DNA of 64,000 nucleotides from Bryopsis sp. KO-2023 (lineage: Eukaryota > Chlorophyta > Ulvophyceae > Bryopsidales > Bryopsidaceae). The stretch is taken from the NCBI GenBank assembly GCA_030272585.1, contig BSYQ01000009.1, positions 620,001-684,000 of the forward strand, written 5' to 3'. Both the position numbers and the translations under genes were made by a program. Below are positions 22,773 through 32,579 of the stretch, piece by piece; within the stretch, counting starts at the first letter, position 1; each line of letters opens with the position of its first letter. The notes beneath the pieces are model-generated. The model was not told the DNA's origin. It worked only from the letters and a program-made list of their open reading frames with translations, and did no database searches.

Positions 22773-23141
22773 TGTAAGAGACGCGGGGGTATAAGACAAC
22801 ACGGAGAATTTACAATACAAGAACAACACGGTCTAAGGCGAGAAGCCTTAAGACTCGTCAACCGTTGACCCGGGTTCGAATCCCGTCAACGGTCACAACC
22901 GTAACTGTCCCTGACTCTCTCACTCGTGACCCCGGACTACACCGTCCGGATACAGTCACACATACAGTCACCGTACCATCACACTATCACATCAAGTCAC
23001 GTCACTGGTCGGACGGCTACATAACCGACCCAACCTCCGTAACCACCGTCGCCCGCTGGTTCGCTAGTGCGACCGTTACTATTCTCTGGACTGAGAGGTC
23101 CCGGGATCAAGTCCCACCTCTCGCACTTTAGAACTGTCACA
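22773..23141 (-). repeat. 3' LTR of element B
   Basis: 369-bp direct repeat (offset 6,903). It contains two tRNA T-arm-like segments read on the plus strand: GGGTTCGAATCCC at 22872-22884, inside a hairpin (22861-22893), and GGGATCAAGTCCC at 23103-23115. Confidence 0.93.
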
Positions 23142-23153
23142 AGACTCCCCCTG
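23142..23153 (-). promoter_or_regulatory. polypurine tract of element B
   Basis: On the minus strand AGGGGGAGTCT abuts the 3' LTR, the expected second-strand priming site. Confidence 0.7.
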
Positions 23154-23458
23154 ACCTTAGAAATCTGGCCCCCAGACCTAAGGTCACCAACTAGCACATA
23201 CAGACTCCAGCAAAAAGAATAGAGCACTCCCCCATAAGCAAAAAGGAAAATCCCAAAGACCTCCCAAAAAGCAAAAAGGAAAAGCCCCATCTGAAAGACC
23301 ATCCCAAAGACAGTAGAAAAGAAAACAGCTGACCTGGCCTCAGCACTAACACCAACTCCCCTGAACCCCCAACAGTCATAGACTGAAATTCCTTTCTCAT
23401 TCCCATATCTCTGCAGGGATATCTTTCATTTACTCACTCTTCAACTCTTGAAGTCCTC

Positions 23459-26400
23459 TTATCTCCACTTCCAAACCTTCTTCTCCTGCTCTGTTGCTTC
23501 CAAGTGATTCTGCTGGAAGTATGATGCTGCTACATCTGGACAGTTCTCCAGGTTTCTGATAGGCTCCCAGCTATCATGACCCCTGTCATATCCTTGCCAT
23601 CTGATGAGGAACTCTCTTGATGTCCTCCCCCTGCCTCTGCCTCTCTTGACCTCTCTGTGATCCAATATCCTTTCCACATGGAACTCTGTGTTTCCATCAA
23701 TGATTTCAGGTGGAACTGGGTTGGGTTCCCTCTCCCCATACTGTCCATCCTGATGGAATCTCCTCAACTTTGAAATGTGGAACACTGGATGCAGACTCCA
23801 CTGCTGTGGGACTTCCAGTTCATAGGCCACCTGACCCACTCTCTTTTTCACTCTGAATGGTCCCACATATTTGGGCCCAAGCTTCTTGCATCTGTCCCCA
23901 GCCAGCTTCAAATCTTTAGTACTGAGGAGGACCTTGTCATCCACACTGAACTCATCCACTCTCCTGTGCTTGTCTGCACTCTGCTTCTGTCTGTTTTGAG
24001 CTCTAGCAATACATGTCTTGGCCACCTCCACATCCATCTTCAGGTCATTCAAAATCTCATCCACACCTCTGATGGGTGTCTCAATCTTCTTCCTTCCAAT
24101 CAAGGCTGCAGGGACCAAGGGTTCTTCTCCAGAATTCAAGTAAAAGGGGCTATACCCAGTACTTGATTGTTTCCCTTGATTATACACAAATTCAGCTGCA
24201 CTTAACTTCAAATCCCAGTCTGTTTGGGAATGGCTCACATAGGCTCTTAAGCTCTCTTCCAGTATCCTGTTAAGCCTCTCTGTCTGGCCATCTGATTGGG
24301 GATGCCTGGCAGATGACATCTTCAATGTAGTACCCACCATCTTCATTAACTCCTTCCACAATTCAGATGTAAACCTGGCATCTCTGTCAGATACCAGGTC
24401 TTCAGGCATTCCATGATGCCTCCAGACTTCATCAAATAGCATCCTAGCCATCCCAACAGCTCCAATGGTTCCTTCAGTTGCACAGAAATGGGACATCTTT
24501 GACATCCTGTCCACAAACACCACTATTGCATCCTTCCCCCTTGATGTCCTTGGTAATCCTGTGATGAGGTCCAAACTCACAGAGCTCCATCTTCTTGTGG
24601 GGATTTGCAGTGGTTGTAAATCTCCAGCAATCTTCTGAGTAGATGATTTAGTCTTCTGGCACACAGGACAGCTCCTACAATACTGAGCCACCTCTTGAGA
24701 CATCTTCTTCCACCAGAAGTTCTGCTGTAGTGTAGACAATGTTCTTTCCTTCCCTTTGTGTCCTCCAAGCAAACTGTCATGCCCTTCCTTCATCACCATT
24801 GCTTTCAGACTTTGTGGCACTACAATCTTCCCTTCCACAGTCTGTAGAACTCCATCAGCAGACATCTTGAACACCCTTTGGCTCTGGATGTCAGAATCCA
24901 ATCTCTTCAGGATTTCCTTGCAATGTACATCATTCTTCTGGGCATCAGCAACCTCTTGTGGGCTCCCTTGAGCCACAGGTTCCATGGATGTTTTCTCCAG
25001 TGCATTGATTTGTTCATCAGATCTTGGCAATCCATTTACAGTACCCCATTTGGTACCTCCTCTTGCATCACTTGGCATCACATCTGTTTTCAGTCTCTCA
25101 GGCAGCTTTCCAGTTTGGCATCCAGTAACCTTCACCAATCTGGAACCCAATGGCTCTCCTGGTTGTTCATCAAACACAAGATCCTGTGGATGATTCTCTC
25201 CCCAGGCCCCCAAGCCTTGGTACCTCTGAACTTTGCCATCATGCTTCACAAGAGTGTTGGTTGTGCCATTTGGTGCAGATGCCTTCAATTCTCCCCCTCC
25301 ACTTCCAGAATCCCTTGGATCCACTGGATGTGGACATCTGGAGAGGGCATCAGCCACCACATTATCTTTCCCAGGGATATGAACAGTTTGGAACCTGAAT
25401 GGAGCTAGAAACTCCACCCATCTAGCTTGCCTCCTGCTCAAGTGTTGTTGAGAATCCAGCCAAATTAATGACTGATTGTCTGTTCTGAGGACAAACTCTC
25501 TTCCTTCCAAATATGCTCTCCACTTCTTTAGGCAGTGGACAATCCCCAACAGCTCAATCTCATGGATGGGGTACCTTGTTTCAGCATCAGTCAGCTTATG
25601 GGATTCAAAAGCTACTGGATGCAAGCCATCTGGCCCCTCTTGCATCAATACTCCCCCCACTCCTGATTGACTGCCATCAGTGGCCACAATCCAGGGCCAA
25701 TCTTCCCTGGGATGTATCAAAACAGGTGCTGAGCATAATGCATCCTTGAGATCTTCAAATGCCTGTTGTTCTTCTTTTCCCCATATGAACTGCTGATTCC
25801 CTTTGGTCAGGTTGGTCAATGCTGCAGCTTTCCCACTGAAATTGGCCACAAATCTTCTGTAGAAGCAGCACAATCCCAGGAAGCTCCTGACATCATGGAC
25901 ATTAGAGGGTGTAGGCCACTTCTTGATTGCATCCAGCTTATCAGCCATAGGCTGAACTCCTTGGTGAGTGACCCATGTTCCCAGAAAGTCCACTTCCTTT
26001 TTCCCTACTGCAGACTTGACCAGCTTTGCATACAGTTGATGTTTCCTGAGGGCCTCCAGCACCATCTTCATGTGTTTTGCATGCTCTTCAGGGGTGGATG
26101 AATAGATTAAGATGTCATCCAGGAAGACTTGAACAAACTTATCAATGTAGGGAGCCAGGATCTCATTCATCATGGACATGAAATGCCCAGGTGATCCACT
26201 CAGTCCCATTGGCATGACCAGAAATTCATACTGGCCATACTTTGTCCTGAAAGCTGTTTTTCCTTCCTCCCCTGGTGCCATCCTCAGTTGCCAAAATCCT
26301 GCCCTTAAGTCCACTTTGCTGAAGTACCTTGCATGGCTCAGCCTGTCCAGCATCTCATCCATTCTAGGAATGGGAAACTGAGTGACCTTTGTGGCTCTGT

Positions 26401-28057
26401 TCAGAGCTCTGTAGTCCACACAAAATCTCAATGCCCCTCCAGGTTTGGGGACAAAGAGTACAGGTGCTCCAAAATTGCTGTGGCTGGGTCTGATCATTCC
26501 TTTCTGTAGCAAATAGTCCAATTGCTCCTTCAGAGCATCTAATTCCTTTGGGGACTGCTTATATAGTGGTCCAAAAACTGGTTTAGCATCATCTTTCAAT
26601 GGGATCTTCATGTCCCATGGTCTGTGAGGTGGTAGATGATCAGGTAGGTCCATTGGGAAGACATCCTTGTATTCATTAAGGACATCCTTCAGCTCATGTA
26701 GTTCATCATCCAATCCATCGACCATGCCTTTGAAATTTGCATCTGTACCATCCTCTGTACCCTTGACTGCCTTTGCTTCACCAGGATTCCTGATTTGCTT
26801 GGCTGCATTGATTTCCCCTGATTCCTGGGGATCCTGAACTTTCCTGACCAGCACCAAGTAAGCCTCTCCATCTCTGTTCTTCAAACATTTCTTAGCCTCA
26901 CTGGCTGAGAGGAGGTTGATCTCTTGGGGATCCTGAACTGCTGCCACCTTTGGATGGAAACCTTGTAGCTTGATTGGGACTTTATTAGGCCTGCAGATGG
27001 TGATCACATGACTCCTCCAGTCAATGTGTGGGTTGTGGTCAACCAGCCAAGCCTTTCCCAGTATGATCTTGTGCTTCAAGTTTGGTACCATCCAGAAGGT
27101 CCTCTTAATCACCCATGGACCCAATCTGAGTCTGATCAATGCTTTCTCCTTGAGCAGGATTCTGGATCCATCAGCTAACTCCACTGATAGATGTTCATTT
27201 TTAAGGATTTTCAATGCATTCTCTTGGGCAGTGATGACATCCATAAAATCACCAGTAGCTCCACTGTCAATGAGACATTTGACTGTCTGTGTTTTCAATT
27301 TTCCAGGCACATATAGCAGGGTGGATCCCAGGTCTCCTTGACCCACTGATCCCAATTTCCCTGTCACCATTTTCTCCTCTGTATCCTGGTTTGGTGTTGG
27401 ACAATGTGTCTCAGTTGATGATGAGAATCTGACTTGCTTGTGAATCCCATGATTCCCTTTTGATTCCTCTTTTTCATGTATGGATTTCCATACTCCTGAG
27501 GCTGTGAGAACCTCTCTGGGCTTAGAGATGGATTCCTTGATTGTCTGTAGCTGTTTCTGCATCACCACTGATCCTTTTGGAGGGGAGGACTGTAGACTGT
27601 CCTTTGTTATCCCTTCCATCTCAGGGGTTTTCTGTATGGATTGTCCCAACACTGTGGGGATGGATCCCTTAGCTTTGTTGCTGACCGGATCCCCTTTGCC
27701 AGCCCTCGAATCTGAGGTACTGGATCTGGCAAGCTTCCCTCCCCCAAACCTTCCCAAATAAGATGAAGATGTCTTACATCTGGATCCTGCCTTTGCCTGA
27801 GCACCATTCTCAGGAGATCCTTTAGATGTTCCCCCTTCAACCTTATCAACCACTAGCACCTTCCCATCACTGACATTCCTCTGATTTCCTTGTAATCCTT
27901 CCTTGTCTTGAGAACCATTCTGACGACTTTCCGACGACATTTCCGACATCACATTTGCATGTCCAGGTTTCTTTGACGCCCCTCCTGGCCTGGTCCAGGG
28001 AGGCCTTACTCGTTTCCCGACGACTTGTTCTGGCCACCCTTGTTCTTCGATCGACAT
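23459..28057 (-). CDS. pol: element B Pol polyprotein with chromodomain
   Basis: 1,532 codons, uninterrupted. In order: a 250-residue Ser/Lys-rich leader; aspartic protease with LIDSGATGDF near residue 263; reverse transcriptase with FLDDILIYS near 644; RNase H with ATDGSQSG near 789; integrase zinc domain (GHDSLLGGHKG ... CRSCPVCQ, about 1095-1130), then Asp in SLDLITG, Asp in SDRDARF and Glu in DGQTERLN; and a C-terminal chromodomain (FLIRWQGYDRGHDSWEP, about 1480-1500). The RNase H motif has DGS rather than the more common DAS, but the catalytic Asp is kept. It overlaps gag by 52 bp in the -1 frame, as in element A. Confidence 0.95.
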   Translation of the reverse strand: MSIEEQGWPEQVVGKRVRPPWTRPGGASKKPGHANVMSEMSSESRQNGSQDKEGLQGNQRNVSDGKVLVVDKVEGGTSKGSPENGAQAKAGSRCKTSSSYLGRFGGGKLARSSTSDSRAGKGDPVSNKAKGSIPTVLGQSIQKTPEMEGITKDSLQSSPPKGSVVMQKQLQTIKESISKPREVLTASGVWKSIHEKEESKGNHGIHKQVRFSSSTETHCPTPNQDTEEKMVTGKLGSVGQGDLGSTLLYVPGKLKTQTVKCLIDSGATGDFMDVITAQENALKILKNEHLSVELADGSRILLKEKALIRLRLGPWVIKRTFWMVPNLKHKIILGKAWLVDHNPHIDWRSHVITICRPNKVPIKLQGFHPKVAAVQDPQEINLLSASEAKKCLKNRDGEAYLVLVRKVQDPQESGEINAAKQIRNPGEAKAVKGTEDGTDANFKGMVDGLDDELHELKDVLNEYKDVFPMDLPDHLPPHRPWDMKIPLKDDAKPVFGPLYKQSPKELDALKEQLDYLLQKGMIRPSHSNFGAPVLFVPKPGGALRFCVDYRALNRATKVTQFPIPRMDEMLDRLSHARYFSKVDLRAGFWQLRMAPGEEGKTAFRTKYGQYEFLVMPMGLSGSPGHFMSMMNEILAPYIDKFVQVFLDDILIYSSTPEEHAKHMKMVLEALRKHQLYAKLVKSAVGKKEVDFLGTWVTHQGVQPMADKLDAIKKWPTPSNVHDVRSFLGLCCFYRRFVANFSGKAAALTNLTKGNQQFIWGKEEQQAFEDLKDALCSAPVLIHPREDWPWIVATDGSQSGVGGVLMQEGPDGLHPVAFESHKLTDAETRYPIHEIELLGIVHCLKKWRAYLEGREFVLRTDNQSLIWLDSQQHLSRRQARWVEFLAPFRFQTVHIPGKDNVVADALSRCPHPVDPRDSGSGGGELKASAPNGTTNTLVKHDGKVQRYQGLGAWGENHPQDLVFDEQPGEPLGSRLVKVTGCQTGKLPERLKTDVMPSDARGGTKWGTVNGLPRSDEQINALEKTSMEPVAQGSPQEVADAQKNDVHCKEILKRLDSDIQSQRVFKMSADGVLQTVEGKIVVPQSLKAMVMKEGHDSLLGGHKGKERTLSTLQQNFWWKKMSQEVAQYCRSCPVCQKTKSSTQKIAGDLQPLQIPTRRWSSVSLDLITGLPRTSRGKDAIVVFVDRMSKMSHFCATEGTIGAVGMARMLFDEVWRHHGMPEDLVSDRDARFTSELWKELMKMVGTTLKMSSARHPQSDGQTERLNRILEESLRAYVSHSQTDWDLKLSAAEFVYNQGKQSSTGYSPFYLNSGEEPLVPAALIGRKKIETPIRGVDEILNDLKMDVEVAKTCIARAQNRQKQSADKHRRVDEFSVDDKVLLSTKDLKLAGDRCKKLGPKYVGPFRVKKRVGQVAYELEVPQQWSLHPVFHISKLRRFHQDGQYGEREPNPVPPEIIDGNTEFHVERILDHREVKRGRGRGRTSREFLIRWQGYDRGHDSWEPIRNLENCPDVAASYFQQNHLEATEQEKKVWKWR

Positions 28058-29583
28058 TCTCTCGCAAAATGCCCGAACTTTCCGCAGTTATGACATTTCC
28101 CTTTCTTGGGCGCCGACTTGTTCCACTTTTCTCCAGACACTGCGCCGATCTCCATTTTATCGTCATACTGTCGGTTTTGCTTTGGGTACCAGGGAGTCTG
28201 GTCGTTTCCTGCTCGGCCTGCAGCCCGATCTGCTTGCAGTGCCAACTGGACGGCTTCATCAAATGTGTGGGGACGGTTTAGGAAAACATGGGATTTTATC
28301 TTCGCCTGTAGAGAGTGCGTGAATAGATGCACCTTGTCTTCGGTGCTCATGGTGGGAGTCTTCAGCAAGAGTTTGGCAAACAAAGCGATATGCTCCCTTA
28401 GCGTTCCTTTCTTGTGTGATAACCGGAACAGTTGGTCTCTGGCTGTTTCTGCTTTGTCAAAGGGGTCGAAATATTCGATAATCTCCTGCCCCAGAGTCTC
28501 CCAGCTCGCCAACACGTCCGGGTTGGACGCTTTCTTAACAGTAAACCATTCCTGCGCTGCTCCTCTCAACACCGTCGACGCCAGTAACGCCCTCTTGTTC
28601 AGGGGACATCCAGACGCCACAAAATAAGTTTCCATACTCTCCACCCAGTCGGATGCTCCTTCTCCCGTTTTCCCAAAGAACTGGGGAGGATTCCCCAGCC
28701 GGATAGGCGCAAAGTTCCACACATCAGGTATAGATGGCCCTGCAGAGCCTCCACTCGTCGCACCACTCGTCGCACCACTCGTCGCTCTCGCTTGACGGAG
28801 CTTTTGCTCCAGTTCTTGTTTTGCTGCCAACAACGATGCTTGGAAGTCGCTCCTTTGGTTCGCCATTTGTTCTTGCAGGTCCAATAGCTTTTTGTGCATA
28901 CTTGACCCGGCTTCCAAGTTGATGCCCACAGCCGACTGCGCCGTCGACTGCTGTTCGGTTAATTCCGTCATAGTAGCCACCATGGTGGAGATCTTTGCAT
29001 CCGTATCCGTCCGAAACTCCATCGCTTGTGTTTCCCGTAGGGTCTGGCTCAACGTTAGTTCGTCCAGCTTCTGCATTAGTTTCTGGTGGTTCGCTTGGCC
29101 GTCGAGGGTCACTTTCGACAATTTCTGTTCCAGTTTCGTGCCCGCCTGTCGAACTTTCAGCATGTCTGCTCGGACGTCACCCGCCGATTTCTCCAGCAGT
29201 TCCAGTTTCCCAGTCGTCTCGACATGTCTGGTTTCGCTCGTGGTTCCAAGCTCAGCAACTTTCTCCTTTACAGCTTTGACTTTGTCCTGTAGCCCGGCTC
29301 CCGCTTCATCGAGCTTGCCGACCGCTTTCGACAGTTTCTGTAAGGACTCTCCATGCTTATTCGCCAGTTTTTCGACTGCCAAGCCTGCTTTGTGAACCTT
29401 TGCGAACTCGTCGCCATGCTTATTCACCAGTTTCTCCACGTTCTGTCCTGCTTTGTGGATATTCGCGATTTCTGTCTTTATCTCCAACCCTTCGAGTTCC
29501 CCGATTCGGTCTTCCAGTGCTTTGCACCCCGTCTTTAGTGCCGCCACCGACTCCACCAGGTTGTTAAAGTCTTCCGCCGACAT
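28006..29583 (-). CDS. gag: element B Gag
   Basis: 525 residues. The N-terminal half is a long predicted coiled coil built of quasi-repeats (VEKLANKHGESLQKL-like, about residues 20-260), unlike Gag of element A. A retrotransposon-gag capsid region follows (WVESMETYF ... EWFTVKKAS, about 300-450), then a Lys-rich segment and one CCHC knuckle, CHNCGKFGHFAREC, near the end. The ATG at 29583 follows the primer-binding region by about 90 bp, so the leader is short. Confidence 0.92.
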   Translation of the reverse strand: MSAEDFNNLVESVAALKTGCKALEDRIGELEGLEIKTEIANIHKAGQNVEKLVNKHGDEFAKVHKAGLAVEKLANKHGESLQKLSKAVGKLDEAGAGLQDKVKAVKEKVAELGTTSETRHVETTGKLELLEKSAGDVRADMLKVRQAGTKLEQKLSKVTLDGQANHQKLMQKLDELTLSQTLRETQAMEFRTDTDAKISTMVATMTELTEQQSTAQSAVGINLEAGSSMHKKLLDLQEQMANQRSDFQASLLAAKQELEQKLRQARATSGATSGATSGGSAGPSIPDVWNFAPIRLGNPPQFFGKTGEGASDWVESMETYFVASGCPLNKRALLASTVLRGAAQEWFTVKKASNPDVLASWETLGQEIIEYFDPFDKAETARDQLFRLSHKKGTLREHIALFAKLLLKTPTMSTEDKVHLFTHSLQAKIKSHVFLNRPHTFDEAVQLALQADRAAGRAGNDQTPWYPKQNRQYDDKMEIGAVSGEKWNKSAPKKGKCHNCGKFGHFARECRSKNKGGQNKSSGNE

Positions 29584-29650
29584 TCTGGTTCTTTCCCGGT
29601 CTTTACGATGAACCCAATATCACAGGCTGCCCGATCGTTTGGGTGTAGCC

Positions 29651-29674
29651 CTGTACACTTCGCTCCGAAACCAC
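29651..29674 (-). promoter_or_regulatory. primer-binding site of element B
   Basis: Reading inward from the 5' LTR on the minus strand gives AGTGGTTTCGGAGCGAAG. TGGTTTCGGAGC is identical to the first 12 bases of the site in element A, implying the same primer tRNA. Confidence 0.75.
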
Positions 29675-29675
29675 T

Positions 29676-30044
29676 TGTAAGAGACGCGGGGGTATAAGAC
29701 AACACGGAGAATTTACAATACAAGAACAACACGGTCTAAGGCGAGAAGCCTTAAGACTCGTCAACCGTTGACCCGGGTTCGAATCCCGTCAACGGTCACA
29801 ACCGTAACTGTCCCTGACTCTCTCACTCGTGACCCCGGACTACACCGTCCGGATACAGTCACACATACAGTCACCGTACCATCACACTATCACATCAAGT
29901 CACGTCACTGGTCGGACGGCTACATAACCGACCCAACCTCCGTAACCACCGTCGCCCGCTGGTTCGCTAGTGCGACCGTTACTATTCTCTGGACTGAGAG
30001 GTCCCGGGATCAAGTCCCACCTCTCGCACTTTAGAACTGTCACA
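29676..30044 (-). repeat. 5' LTR of element B
   Basis: Second 369-bp LTR; the T-arm-like hairpin recurs at 29764-29796. Confidence 0.93.
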
Positions 30045-30715
30045 GGAGTTCTGCAAAAGACAGAATGTGAATGAGAGGGCAGAGAGAAAAACAACCTAAT
30101 TTGAACCTGATGCTGGACTGCTCACCTGTAGGCACCATGTAGGGGTATTCCATGTCCCCCAGGTTGGTGCTCCCCTTCCTGGTCAGTCCTGGAGGTGTCA
30201 CCTGAATGGAATCGAGTATGGGGTCGATGCGCCTTTCAGGGGGGTTGCCCGCTCGGTACGCTCGCAAGAAAAGTTCGTCTTCGCTTCCCGCAGCGCTGTC
30301 CAGGGCGGATGCAGCTTTCCAGAACAGAGCCTAGGAAGACAAGTAACAGTAACCCTAAGTCAAAACATTCGAAACAGAAACAGCGCAGCAGATAGCAGGC
30401 AGCATACACTTACATTTTCCAGACCCAAATACGTGTTAAGCGACGTCAAATGCCGGAACACCACCTCGGCGGCATCCCGATCTACCACCGTCCCGGGCTG
30501 GAACAGGTCTGTTCGGTTTTGGAGCCTGTTCCGGAGCCTCACGACATACTGCCGTGCTTTGAGTTCCACGTACATCGCAATCGATCAGCACTGCAGGCGA
30601 GACAACAACAAGATACCACGATACAAAGGCGCACGGTGCGGTGAAGTTGAACAGGGAGCGAAGTCGATATATTCGGGACAGTACGGCAGAACTGACTAAC
30701 TTTGGATTTGATCGG

Positions 30716-31160
30716 AAGTGATGATCGGCGCAAAAGTCGGTTTTTGATTTCTTGGACCGATCATAATCGGAATTTGAAACCAAATCCCGATCAACCGACC
30801 ATGATCGGAGCTGATCGGATCAACGGCCGATTAATCGGCGTTTTACCGATCTTGATCGGCCGATTAGGCGTTTGCATGTCGCAACGCTTGATCGTGATCG
30901 GGATCGTGATCGGAGCAACCGATCAGATCGGTGATCGGCGAACCGATCACGATCACGATCAAGCTTTGATCGGCCGACCACGATCATCGATCAGGTTTTG
31001 ATCGGCCGATCACGATCACGATCATCGATCATGATCGGTAAAAAAAAAAAAAAAAAAGACCGATCATTTTCAGAATCATGTGGAACGAGATCGTATCAGG
31101 TCAGATCGATGAAACGACCTGTCCTGACATCGAAAATGGACGGCCGATCATTTCCGATCA
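30716..31160. repeat. right subterminal GATCGG array
   Basis: Counterpart of the left array: many GATCGG/CCGATC and GATCGTGATCG units, interrupted by a poly-A tract at about 31041-31057. It ends close to the terminal TCCATAGTATG. Confidence 0.85.
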
Positions 31161-31181
31161 CGTCCATAGTATGGTGTTGGG

Positions 31182-32579
31182 TGAGTGGGCCGAACCGCGT
31201 GTCATACGACGGACGTTCGTATCATTCATATATACATGCCTTAAAATCTTAATGCATGCTACGATACAAAATATTTAGTTACGAGGATAACGGTTCACTT
31301 TGATCATACCCGTAGTTGCATGTAATCAACACCGAAGTCAAAAATTTCTTGAAGAAACAAGGAACGCAACGATAATCGCATTTTTATCACCTCTAATGAA
31401 AACAAAACAAAAGATATGTTGCAACGGGGTACAACCATAGTATTTGGAATGCATGACAAAAAAATATTACACGTGTAAGTATTATGAATAGATTATTATA
31501 GTAAAACTTGGTTCAAATCTTGTGAGCCTGATTATGTTCATTGAGTTTTTATCAGGAGTTTATATTGTTTATATTGTTTGTATATATTTTGACGTCGCGC
31601 AGCTACGCGCAGTTACATGTGAATCCTTCGTAAATGCTCGCAGTCACGCAGGCGCAGTCGCAGGCACGCAGCCGCAGTGAACAACCTAGCTTCCAAGCTG
31701 CTGAAAGCGTTGCCTGTGCTCGCCATCTCTGTAGCTTGTCAGAAAATGAAAGTGAATAGCGCAAGAGACTAGACCAGAGGTTGCTATGCAACCCCAGGTT
31801 GGTTCGGCGTTTATCCTTGCCGTGCGCGTAGTGGACACCAAGCCGGTACAGGCCAATTTCTGGAACTTCACGCCAATTTACTGCATGTCAGTCAAATTAA
31901 ACGTTAAATTGGTGAGCCTCACAGGTTGTGACAGACTGGTGGCGAATCAAACATGAATCGGTCGAAACTCAGCCAGATCAAGGTACACTTGTGCTGCTGA
32001 TCTTGTACAGGGGAAACATAACATAACATAACATAATTACACGCGAAATTACAGGGGAAACCTCGCCAGTGTCGACAGAAGCGATGTTTTTTCCAATGTT
32101 TTTTCTTGTGATTAGGACAGCTGACTAAGGTTGGCGGTGTCATACGGAGAATGAGCAGCAGAATGAGTGCGCAGGAAACGGGGAATGGGAAGGGTAATGG
32201 AAGCGAAGGAAACAAAAGGTTAAGGTCTCCATATTGGTCAATATGCAAGCTGGAAGAAATTATGGTCCCATGTTCACTCCAGAAAGAAAAGGTTAAGTGA
32301 TATTGGGGTATTTTTCAGCACAAGCCAGAATTTGCTCCTAGCTGATCATAGAGTGTCGGGAACAGAATTGGATTGTCGAAGTGCCTCTTCGGCTTGCCAC
32401 AAATACTGCTACAACTGCCAAAAGAATCTTGCTAATTTTTCCACGATGAACAGCCCCACTCAATCAGATCCCGCTTCCACTGGAATGAAATACTTATATA
32501 ATACGTAACTACATAATACATAATATTGAACCCCATCAAAACTACCATAGGTCACAAGGTCATTTTCCCCCGATTTGTC
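31182..32579. other. intergenic, no gene seen
   Basis: AT-rich spacer between the hAT composite and the 3' end of DMC1. It holds an (ACATA)n microsatellite near 32014-32037 and a cgcagtcacgcag run near 31640. No ORF has a recognisable domain. Confidence 0.5.

Larger units (their letters stand above)
22773..30044 (-). mobile_element. Ty3/Gypsy chromovirus, element B (full length)
   Basis: 7,272 bp with 369-bp LTRs at 22773-23141 and 29676-30044 (TGTAAGAG ... GTCACA on the plus strand), apparently identical. The target duplication GGAGT lies at 22768-22772 and 30045-30049. Genes run on the minus strand: gag then pol. The primer-binding site and a polypurine tract sit next to the LTRs. It is inserted in a coding exon of the hAT accessory gene. 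Confidence 0.95.
21464..30575 (-). pseudogene. hAT accessory gene, disrupted by chromovirus B
   Basis: Minus-strand gene with exon 1 at 30575-30414 (starts MYVELKARQ), exon 2 at 30330-30126, and exon 3 beginning at 30050 after TTTTGCAG. After six bases exon 3 is interrupted by element B and resumes at 22767, running to a stop at 21464. Phases agree throughout and the frame is the same on both sides. Without the insert it would encode about 558 residues: an N-terminal helical region, an acidic Glu/Pro linker, about nine 15-residue repeats of GRGPPPNMFRAAEAG type, a GGQ-rich run, and a conserved-looking C-terminus (FTIQFPITFASMPHLNQFV). Family not recognised. It probably is the second gene of the outer hAT transposon. 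Confidence 0.65.
13162..31173 (+). mobile_element. composite hAT-type DNA transposon, 18 kb
   Basis: The element starts CATACTATGGA at 13162 and ends with the exact complement, TCCATAGTATG, at 31173. It is flanked by a perfect 8-bp direct duplication, GTGTTGGG (13154-13161 and 31174-31181). CA...TG ends and an 8-bp duplication are hallmarks of the hAT superfamily. Both ends carry dense GATCGG/CCGATC arrays (13172-13530 and 30716-31160), typical of subterminal transposase-binding motifs. The interior holds a disrupted hAT transposase, a foldback element, a second hAT element, a minus-strand accessory gene and chromovirus B. Confidence 0.88.

Noticed and set aside
22773-22861. ATG at 22861 as start of the 465-residue minus-strand ORF
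   Set aside because: The ATG lies inside the LTR of element B. Coding of the host gene begins across the insertion at 22767, and its real upstream exons lie beyond 30044.
22815-22895. Functional tRNA gene in the element B LTR
   Set aside because: The T-arm and a D-arm-like piece are visible, but no proper anticodon stem or matching 5' acceptor strand could be drawn. Kept only as a tRNA-like finding.
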